Below, in pieces: positions 26,623 to 32,980 of a stretch of 64,000 bases of DNA. The translations under genes and the position numbers were made by a program. This DNA is from Anaerolineae bacterium. Its GTDB lineage: Bacteria > Chloroflexota > Anaerolineae > Promineifilales > Promineifilaceae. The stretch lies in NCBI GenBank assembly GCA_023382655.1, contig JAHDWK010000030.1, positions 1 to 64,000 on the forward strand, in the 5' to 3' direction. The stretch's first letter is position 1. Each line of letters begins with the position of its first letter. The notes under the pieces were generated by a model. It saw nothing but the letters and a program-made list of their open reading frames with translations. It made no database searches and was not told the origin of the DNA.

Positions 26623-27768
26623 ATGAACAGACAGCAGGTTACAGAGCATAAAGCCGTTATCCCTGCAAGTAATTTGAGACAGGCAGGTAAATTGCAGCGC
26701 AAATGCGCCTGCGGCCAACACACGGTTGCCGGAGGTGAGTGTGCTGAGTGCCGTAGGAAAAGGTTGCAACGCAAGGCAGTGGATTATGGAGAAGAAACGG
26801 CCGTGCCGCCTATTGTTCACGAGGTGTTACGCTCTCCTGGACGGCCGCTCGACTTCGCCACGCGCGCCTTTATGGAGCCCCGTTTTGCTCACGATTTTAG
26901 CCAGGTGAGGGTCCATACGGATGGGAAAGCGGCCGAGTCGGCGCGGGCGGTGAAAGCGCTGGCGTATACGGTGGGAAGAGATGTGGTGTTTGGGCTAGGG
27001 CAGTACCAGCCTGCCACAAACGCGGGGCAGAAACTGTTGGCGCATGAGTTAGCGCATGTCGTGCAGCAGGGCGGAGTACGCGGCACAGCGATGCGTATTG
27101 GTTCGCAGGATGATCCCGCTGAGCTTAAGGCCCAGTCCGCATCCGAGCGTGCTCTACAGCGAGGTGATTCTTCGCTTGCTGGCGCAACATGGTCAGCATA
27201 CGGCACGGCACAACGGCAGTCAACAGAGGATGAAGACGAGGGCGATGAACGCCACCAGATTTCAGTTGTCACCGAAGGCCAGACACCTATCCTTAGGCGA
27301 CAGAGTCCTGATATTCCGCCACCACCACCTGCCTATCCTCACTTCTCCCAAATCTTCTTTGGCGATGTAGCCGCCAAGATCGGTGAATTGGAGCTAACCT
27401 GCGATGATCGTCGAGAACGTGGCTTCTGGATTTTCTGGAACTTGCGCACGAAAGTTGCTGCTCCTGGGGAAATCTCGATGGGTGATATAGCCCCAAAGGA
27501 GTGTGGGAAATCAGCAAGTATTGAATTGGGTCCGATGCCACGTGATCACGGAGATATTGTGGTCGCTGGCTGGTTCCACAACCATCCTCCACTTTGGCCG
27601 GGGTGTACACAGATCGAAGTTGGGGCTAGCAAACGAGATAAAGACACTTCGTCCCGACTCAAACTGCCCGGGCTGGTGCAAGACTTTGCGAAGCCGGGAC
27701 CGAACACGAGTTGCAAAGACCGACCGCGCAGCACGTTCTTCTTTGGGCCTCCGCGGAGAGAGGCATGA
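26623..27768 (+). CDS. eCIScore effector with JAMM/MPN-like metalloprotease C-terminus
   Basis: The 381-residue protein has the Cys4 motif near 24-47 and DUF4157 with HELAH near 140. The C-terminal domain (about 235-381) contains VVAGWFHNHPPLWPG and, 15 residues later, GASKRDKDTSS. This fits the JAMM zinc signature HxH...SxxD (H near 318 and 320, S near 336, D near 339), followed by LPGLVQDF as in related toxin domains. JAMM enzymes cleave isopeptide or peptide bonds. The HxH-to-SxxD distance is longer than canonical, so activity is not certain. Confidence 0.75.
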   Translation: MNRQQVTEHKAVIPASNLRQAGKLQRKCACGQHTVAGGECAECRRKRLQRKAVDYGEETAVPPIVHEVLRSPGRPLDFATRAFMEPRFAHDFSQVRVHTDGKAAESARAVKALAYTVGRDVVFGLGQYQPATNAGQKLLAHELAHVVQQGGVRGTAMRIGSQDDPAELKAQSASERALQRGDSSLAGATWSAYGTAQRQSTEDEDEGDERHQISVVTEGQTPILRRQSPDIPPPPPAYPHFSQIFFGDVAAKIGELELTCDDRRERGFWIFWNLRTKVAAPGEISMGDIAPKECGKSASIELGPMPRDHGDIVVAGWFHNHPPLWPGCTQIEVGASKRDKDTSSRLKLPGLVQDFAKPGPNTSCKDRPRSTFFFGPPRREA

Positions 27769-27885
27769 TGTATTACACTCATTTTAAATCGCTTTGCCCT
27801 GTCAACGGGCCGCACTGACATCCATACAGTACACACCGACGCCACGCGAAGGACAGCGTTGGGTGAACTTGAGGTTAGGTATGCT
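27769..27885 (+). other. Spacer between effectors 5 and 6
   Basis: 117 bases without a gene. A small stem (GCCCTGT, CAACG, GGGC near 27800) is visible; no T-tract. GAGGTTAGG serves as the ribosome site for the ATG at 27886. Confidence 0.4.
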
Positions 27886-29208
27886 ATGAGTCATCTTACA
27901 CCATTGAACGTTCAAAGCACTGAGCGCATAAGCGATATGGACTTGCCGAAAGGGTTCTTGCAGCGCAAATGTGCTTGTGGTAACCACACAGTAGCCGGTG
28001 GCGAATGCGCGGAGTGTGCGAAGAAAAAAAGCGAGCTACAGCGGGAGTTTGCCATTGGCGTGAGTAATGACTCGCTAGAACGAGAAGCCAACCGGGTTGC
28101 CGATCGGGTGATGGCAACGCAAACGCATTCCACCGTTAACGGCGCATCACCGCATATCCAACGTTACATGGGGCAAGCGACTCCGGGTACCGAAACCGCG
28201 CCCGCCAGGGTGGGCCGTGTCCTTGCCCGTCCAGCCAGACCACTGAAACCCGTGCTGCACCAGGACATTAACCAGCACTTCGGCCACGACTTTTCGCAGG
28301 TGCGGGTACATTTTGATACGGCCGCCCCACAAGCGGCACGGGACGTAAATGCCTATGCCTACACCATAGGAGACAATGTTGTGTCTGGCGCGGGCCGATT
28401 CGCGTCAGGGGCGCACGAAGGACGGCACTTGATTGCCCATGAGTTGGCACATGTGGTACAGCAGTCAGGCTCAGATGGGATACGTTTTGCTCAAAACAAC
28501 AAAAAAGGTGGTCTGCTCCCTCTTTCCACACCGTTGGTGCAGCAGCAAGGAACGGACAATCATTATGGATTTTCCAGAGAGGCTCGTGCCATGACCGGCG
28601 AGCCAGGGTCGGACTTCACCACTATTATGCCGGGGCAGGCTAAAGATGCCATATCGACCTGGGGAGAGATGCCCGGCTCACCGAGTGCGTGCGTGGAGCA
28701 ATCTAGCATTCCTCATAGCCGAAGTGGGATCATACGCACATCGACTGGGTCGGTCACTGAAGACTTTGAGGTGCAGGTGCAATGGTCCAGCGCCAAGCAT
28801 CGTGGAGAGTCATCATATTGCGCGGCGGAGTGTGGAGAGTACCACCAGTTTATCAAAGGCTATATGAGAACATCCCCGAACAAGGACGGTAGCGGCCTCA
28901 CGGATATATCCGGGAAGATCTTCGGCGGAAAACCGTTGGAGCAAAATGTATTCCAGGAGGACGGGCTGGACAACAACCCCAGGGCACGCTATGGGCACCG
29001 CAATGAGAAACAGACGATGAACGAGAAATACGAACCCGATCGAGCGACGGGTACCAAGTACGTCGGCAAGGATTCCCCAGGCGTGCATATCGGCACGTTC
29101 GCCGATTTCGACCTGACGTTTGTCGGGAAGCTGGTCGACACATGCAACGGCACCGAGACCGTATCCGCTCCATGGCGAGTATTTTATCGAGGGGTAATCA
29201 GGCCCTAA
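27886..29208 (+). CDS. eCIScore effector with rearranged core and unknown C-terminus
   Basis: The 440-residue protein starts with the Cys4 motif (LQRKCACGNHTVAGG then ECAECAKK, near 24-47). Unlike its neighbours, the LEREANRVADRVMA helix comes before the DUF4157 fold (core near 120-195; HFGHDFSQVRVHFD, HELAH near 185). This domain order makes it the most divergent core of the six. The C-terminal region (about 215-440) has several cysteines (SYCAAECGEYHQF), a Gly/Asn-rich part and DFDLTFVGKLVDTCNG. I do not recognise it. ATG 27886 has a ribosome site, whereas the longer TTG start does not. It contains no ACGGCCGT. Confidence 0.72.
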   Translation: MSHLTPLNVQSTERISDMDLPKGFLQRKCACGNHTVAGGECAECAKKKSELQREFAIGVSNDSLEREANRVADRVMATQTHSTVNGASPHIQRYMGQATPGTETAPARVGRVLARPARPLKPVLHQDINQHFGHDFSQVRVHFDTAAPQAARDVNAYAYTIGDNVVSGAGRFASGAHEGRHLIAHELAHVVQQSGSDGIRFAQNNKKGGLLPLSTPLVQQQGTDNHYGFSREARAMTGEPGSDFTTIMPGQAKDAISTWGEMPGSPSACVEQSSIPHSRSGIIRTSTGSVTEDFEVQVQWSSAKHRGESSYCAAECGEYHQFIKGYMRTSPNKDGSGLTDISGKIFGGKPLEQNVFQEDGLDNNPRARYGHRNEKQTMNEKYEPDRATGTKYVGKDSPGVHIGTFADFDLTFVGKLVDTCNGTETVSAPWRVFYRGVIRP

Positions 29209-29219
29209 AGGGGAATGTA

Positions 29220-29363
29220 ATGAAAAACGTTTACAACAAAAGGGTAAGTCAAAGGAGTTTGAAAATTCAAGGAGTAATTGAGTTGGGTTGCAAATGGGTT
29301 CGTATCCATCGTTTTCAGGACGCATGTAACGAATTTGGATATCAAGAAACAGTTAAATTTTAA
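29220..29363 (+). CDS. Possible 47-residue protein
   Basis: A short frame (MKNVYNKRVSQRSLKIQGVI...) has AAAGGGG placed well before its ATG. It is Arg/Lys-rich and AT-rich, with no recognisable motif. It could be a leftover of a removed gene rather than a coding unit. Confidence 0.25.
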   Translation: MKNVYNKRVSQRSLKIQGVIELGCKWVRIHRFQDACNEFGYQETVKF

Positions 29364-29375
29364 GGAAATAACCCC

Positions 29376-29547
29376 ATGCCCAGAACACCCCGTATCTGTT
29401 CGTCTGGCGACGACGTCAAGTTCCTGCAAGCACAGCTGAACTCGCAGCCATTGCCAACCCTTGATGAGGGTCAATTCGGAAGAAGACATAGGCCTGCGCG
29501 TAAGAATCCAGCTCAAAAAGTTCAATGCAAATTCAGGGCAGCAATGA
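29376..29547 (+). pseudogene. Frameshifted peptidoglycan-binding domain remnant
   Basis: After AAGGAAAT, the frame from 29376 reads SGDDVKFLQAQLNSQPLPTL then DEGQFG. Shifting the frame near 29485 continues as IGLRVRIQLKKFNANSGQQ and a stop at 29545. Together this matches the PG_binding_1 pattern (GxxVxxLQxxLN...DGxFGxxTxxRVxxFQ). The 3' part is missing and the next eCIS gene starts 31 nt later. I infer a decayed effector or accessory protein at the border of the effector bank. Confidence 0.5.
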
Positions 29548-29578
29548 GAACAATGTACACAAACAAGAGACGCAAACT

Positions 29579-30238
29579 ATGAGTACATTTCCCGGCTCTC
29601 CCCGCTTGCTCAAAGGCGGCATCGTGCTGATAGACCCCGTTACGGGCGCAGTGCAGCGCATTATCACCCTGCAATATAACCCGGATACGCTCACCCGCAG
29701 CCTCCAGATTAAAGGTGTTGGCGGCGAAAGCGGCGACCGCTCGGAGGCACTACGGCTGAAGGGACCGCCGGCCGAAACCATCAAACTAGACGCCGAAATT
29801 GACCTCATTGACCAGATAAGCCAGGCGGTCCTCGACGAAACAACCACCACGCCGGGCATTCATCCCCAATTGGCGGCGCTGGAAACCATTGTCTATCCCT
29901 TAAGCAGCCAGCTTCAGGCCAATAACAGTCTGGCGTCGGCTGGCACATTGGAAATTGCGCCAATGGAAGCGCCGCTCACTCTCTTTATCTTTGGTAAAGC
30001 GCGCATCCTGCCGGTGCGGCTGACCGAGTTTAGCATTACTGAGGAGGCGTTTGACGTGGCCCTGAATCCTATTCGCGCCAAAGTTAGCCTGGGGATGCGC
30101 GTTCTGAACGTGGATGACCTGGGCTTTAACCACAAAGGGGGTAGTCTGTTTATGCGCTACCTGCAAGAGAAAGAGCAATTAGCCAAATCAAGCGCCGGCG
30201 GTTCGTTCGGCGCCCTGGGTATTGGAGGTATTCCATGA
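29579..30238 (+). CDS. eCIS tube-baseplate adaptor (Pvc7/CIS-tube family)
   Basis: The 219-residue protein carries LQYNPDTLTRSLQIKG, then GDRSEALRLKGPPAETIKL, FGKARILPVRLTEFSITEEA and NPIRAKVSLGMRVLNVDDLG. This is the pattern of the Pvc7/Afp7 CIS-tube adaptor that joins the inner tube to the hub. The ATG at 29579 is preferred; a frame extending to 29525 overlaps the remnant upstream. It overlaps the LysM gene by 4 nt and begins the second structural block of the locus. Confidence 0.87.
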   Translation: MSTFPGSPRLLKGGIVLIDPVTGAVQRIITLQYNPDTLTRSLQIKGVGGESGDRSEALRLKGPPAETIKLDAEIDLIDQISQAVLDETTTTPGIHPQLAALETIVYPLSSQLQANNSLASAGTLEIAPMEAPLTLFIFGKARILPVRLTEFSITEEAFDVALNPIRAKVSLGMRVLNVDDLGFNHKGGSLFMRYLQEKEQLAKSSAGGSFGALGIGGIP

Positions 30239-30606
30239 TTGATCCTGAACAGCACTTACAGTCGCTTTTGCAGCGTAGTGGGCTAAAGCTCACACCGTTC
30301 CCGCCAACCAGCCGTTACTATGGCCTGGAACTGGCAGTTTTGGAGCATGACAACGGCCGTCCCCTCATCTACCTGCGCCGTCGTTTTGTGCCGGGGCCGG
30401 AACGGTTTGCCCTGCTGCAAGAACACGAAGTGGCAGAGGGGGAACGGCTGGATAACATCACCGCCCATTATCTGGGCGATCCGGAGCAGTTCTGGCGCGT
30501 ATGTGATGCCAATACCGCCATGCACCCGGAAGAGCTAACAGAGACAATTGGCCGTCGCCTGCGCATTACCTTGCCCGAAGGCATACCGGGGATGCCCAAT
30601 GCTTAA
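30235..30606 (+). CDS. LysM-like baseplate hub protein
   Basis: The 123-residue protein has a C-terminal LysM-type fold (EHEVAEGERLDNITAHYLGD, then EQFWRVCDANTAMHPEELTE, RLRITLP). Small LysM proteins sit between tube adaptor and hub in phage tails (gpX-like, T4 gp53 relatives) and eCIS. The N-terminal half has a beta segment SRYYGLELAVLEHDNGRP. It overlaps the gpD-like gene by 8 nt. Confidence 0.8.
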   Translation: MIDPEQHLQSLLQRSGLKLTPFPPTSRYYGLELAVLEHDNGRPLIYLRRRFVPGPERFALLQEHEVAEGERLDNITAHYLGDPEQFWRVCDANTAMHPEELTETIGRRLRITLPEGIPGMPNA

Positions 30607-31726
30607 GGGAATTCACCTGACGCTGCTGATTGGGCCGGCCGTCCCCCTGCCCGCACCACAGATAGTGGTGGAATCGCTGACGGCCGTACAAGTCAATAGC
30701 GATAAAGAGCGCAGCGGCTTCCAACTCACTTTCAGCGTGGGCAAAAATTCTCCTTTGTTGACGACTATGCTGCCCGCCGGTTACTTCGACCCCATCATTA
30801 CCCGTGTCATTATTGTCGTCACGCTGGGTGGTATGCCTAACGTATTGATGGACGGCATCATCACGCGCCAGGAACTGGCCCCCAGTAACGAACCGGGGCA
30901 ATCCACCCTGACCGTCACCGGCGAGGATTTGAGCGTCTTGATGGACATCGTCGAAATGCCGTTCATGCGCTATCCGGCCCAGCCCGTAAGTGTGCGTATA
31001 TTGGCGATCCTGACAAAGTATCTGGTCTTTGGCATTGTTCCCATCGTGCTCCCCGAAATTCCCCCAGAGATTTCAATTCCGATAAAAGAGATTCCCACGC
31101 AGACCGGTACCGATCTGGCTTACATCCGGTCGCTCAGTTACCAGACAGGCTACATTTTTTATGTCGAGCCGGGACCAGCCCCCGGCGTCAGCATCGCTTA
31201 TTTTGGGCCGGACATTCGCCTGCCCGTCCCGCAACCGGCATTGAACGTAAACATGGACGCCCATACAAATGTGGAATCGCTCAGTCTCAGCCTGGACGGC
31301 CTGGCCAAGAAAATCATGGTTTATATGATTTACGATCCTGCAACGGAGAAAATCCCGATCCCTATTCCGGTACCTAATCTCAGCATACTGCGTCCCCCTT
31401 TAGGCGCGCGCCTCACACCGCCAGCCAAAGTCGAATTCCCCGGTTATGGCTCTAACCGCTCGCCACTGAAAGCAGCCAACGAGATATTGGGGATGACGTT
31501 TCGCGCCGCGGATGCGATTAGCGGGTCTGGAACACTTGACGTATTGCGCTACGGCCGTGTCCTGCGTTCACGACAACTGGTAGGCGTGCGTGGAGTGGGG
31601 ATGGCCTACGACGGGATGTATTACGTCAACAGCGTAACGCACAATATCAAACGTGGCGAATATAAACAAAACTTCAGCCTATCCAGAGATGGTCTGATTT
31701 CTTTGACGCCCAGGGTTTTGCCATGA
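30599..31726 (+). CDS. Baseplate hub protein, gpD-like
   Basis: The 375-residue protein fits the late-control-D/VgrG N-terminal hub family. It has an opening beta-barrel region (LTAVQVNSDKERSGFQLTFS), LDVLRYGRVLRSRQLVGVRG and the final YDGMYYVNSVTHNIKRGEY that closes the second barrel. It forms the trimeric hub carrying the spike. The ATG at 30599 overlaps the preceding stop; an upstream start within the LysM gene is rejected. Confidence 0.85.
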   Translation: MLKGIHLTLLIGPAVPLPAPQIVVESLTAVQVNSDKERSGFQLTFSVGKNSPLLTTMLPAGYFDPIITRVIIVVTLGGMPNVLMDGIITRQELAPSNEPGQSTLTVTGEDLSVLMDIVEMPFMRYPAQPVSVRILAILTKYLVFGIVPIVLPEIPPEISIPIKEIPTQTGTDLAYIRSLSYQTGYIFYVEPGPAPGVSIAYFGPDIRLPVPQPALNVNMDAHTNVESLSLSLDGLAKKIMVYMIYDPATEKIPIPIPVPNLSILRPPLGARLTPPAKVEFPGYGSNRSPLKAANEILGMTFRAADAISGSGTLDVLRYGRVLRSRQLVGVRGVGMAYDGMYYVNSVTHNIKRGEYKQNFSLSRDGLISLTPRVLP

Positions 31727-32289
31727 GTGAAACAAACAATACACAGAAATTTTACGGCAAATATCGCGGCACAGTGGTCAACAATGTCGATCCGATGTTT
31801 ATGGGACGCTTGTTAGTGATCGTGCCCGATGTGTTAGGTCCTGTGCCCTCCAGTTGGGCTGTACCTTGTGTGCCCCTGGCCGGCCCCACCGGCCCACCCA
31901 TGGGCGTATATATGGTGCCGCCTATTGGGGCAGGTGTATGGGTGGAATTTGAGCAAGGCGACCCCAACTACCCCATTTGGGTTGGTTGTCGTTGGGGATT
32001 GCCGTCCGATGTTCCCCTGGCAGCGCTGGCCGGTAATCCCGCTGACCCCAGCATCGTCCTCCAGACGTTGTTGCAGCAGGCAATTATTGTCAGCGACATG
32101 CCGCCTGTGCCGCCGCCCCCGGTGATGCCGCCGGTGCCCACGACGGGGGGCATTATTCTACGCAGCACCACAGGCGCTTATATTGTGGTAAATGATGCCG
32201 GCATTTTTATCAGCAATGGTAAAGGAGCTTCGATTGAAATGTTAGGCCCAACGGTCATGATTAACAAAGTGGCCCTGGTGGTGACGTAA
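31723..32289 (+). CDS. Baseplate spike protein, gpV/gp5 OB-fold
   Basis: The 188-residue protein has an N-terminal OB-fold typical of phage base V/gp5 (KFYGKYRGTVVNNVDPMFMG, RLLVIVPDVLG, PIGAGVWVEFEQGDPNYPIW, VGCRW). A Pro/Val-rich segment and a C-terminal part with repeated short beta-strands (GIILRSTTGAYIVVNDAGIF) follow, as in spike beta-helices. It should form the central spike below the hub and carry the PAAR-like tip encoded next. Confidence 0.9.
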   Translation: MSETNNTQKFYGKYRGTVVNNVDPMFMGRLLVIVPDVLGPVPSSWAVPCVPLAGPTGPPMGVYMVPPIGAGVWVEFEQGDPNYPIWVGCRWGLPSDVPLAALAGNPADPSIVLQTLLQQAIIVSDMPPVPPPPVMPPVPTTGGIILRSTTGAYIVVNDAGIFISNGKGASIEMLGPTVMINKVALVVT

Positions 32290-32290
32290 T

Positions 32291-32614
32291 ATGCCTGGTT
32301 TTCTGGTTCACGTTGGGGCGCAGGTGTTGTGTTCACACGCGGGGCAGGCCCAACCTACCGTGCCCAATCCGCGGGTGACGGTGAGCGGGCAGCCAACCGT
32401 CACGGTAACGTCGCCATATGTGGTAGCTGGCTGCACGCTGCCGCCACCACCAGCGGCAAATGGCCCATGTGTCACCGCCCAATTTGTCACGGCCGCTACC
32501 CGCATTACCTCCAATGGACAACCGTTATTGCTGCTGGATAGCCAGGCCATTTGCGCGCCCACTGGGACGCCCCTACTGATTGTGGTGACTCAACCACGGG
32601 TTACAGGAATGTGA
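32291..32614 (+). CDS. PAAR-like spike tip protein
   Basis: The 107-residue Gly/Pro/Val-rich protein resembles the DUF4280/PAAR-like tip of eCIS spikes: VHVGAQVLCSHAGQAQP, PRVTVSGQPTVTVTSPYVVA, CTLPPPPAANGPC, and ICAPTGTPL. Cys and His residues near the start and in the middle could bind a metal at the tip. Position directly after the spike gene (2-nt gap) fits this role. Confidence 0.75.
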   Translation: MPGFLVHVGAQVLCSHAGQAQPTVPNPRVTVSGQPTVTVTSPYVVAGCTLPPPPAANGPCVTAQFVTAATRITSNGQPLLLLDSQAICAPTGTPLLIVVTQPRVTGM

Positions 32615-32617
32615 GCG

Positions 32618-32980
32618 ATGATACAGATTGATTTTCCTTTTCACATAGACGGCCGTCACCGCACCGCCCTCACCGGCGAAGACGACCATATCCGCGATAT
32701 GATCGAGCAGTTTCTCTTCACCAACCCCGGTGAACGGGTCAACCGGCCCGACTTTGGCAGCGGGTTGCTCCAACTGATCTTTGCGCCTAACAGTCCGGAA
32801 CTGGCTGCCGCCTTGCAATTCACCATTCAGGCCGGGCTGCAACGCTGGCTGGGCGACCTGATCGAAATGCAGGCGCTGGAAGTAACCAGCGAAGACTCAA
32901 CTCTGCGCGTGTTGGTGCAATACGTGGTGCGGCGCACCGGCGAGCAGCGTACCGCCAGTTTTGAACGGAGTGGACCATGA
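32618..32980 (+). CDS. Baseplate wedge protein, GPW/gp25 family
   Basis: The 120-residue protein has the gp25 signatures DHIRDMIEQFLFTNPGERVN, RPDFGSGLLQLIF and LQVLE-like QALEVTSEDS. gp25 and Pvc9 nucleate sheath assembly on the baseplate. Overlap with the following J-like gene is 4 nt. Confidence 0.92.
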   Translation: MIQIDFPFHIDGRHRTALTGEDDHIRDMIEQFLFTNPGERVNRPDFGSGLLQLIFAPNSPELAAALQFTIQAGLQRWLGDLIEMQALEVTSEDSTLRVLVQYVVRRTGEQRTASFERSGP

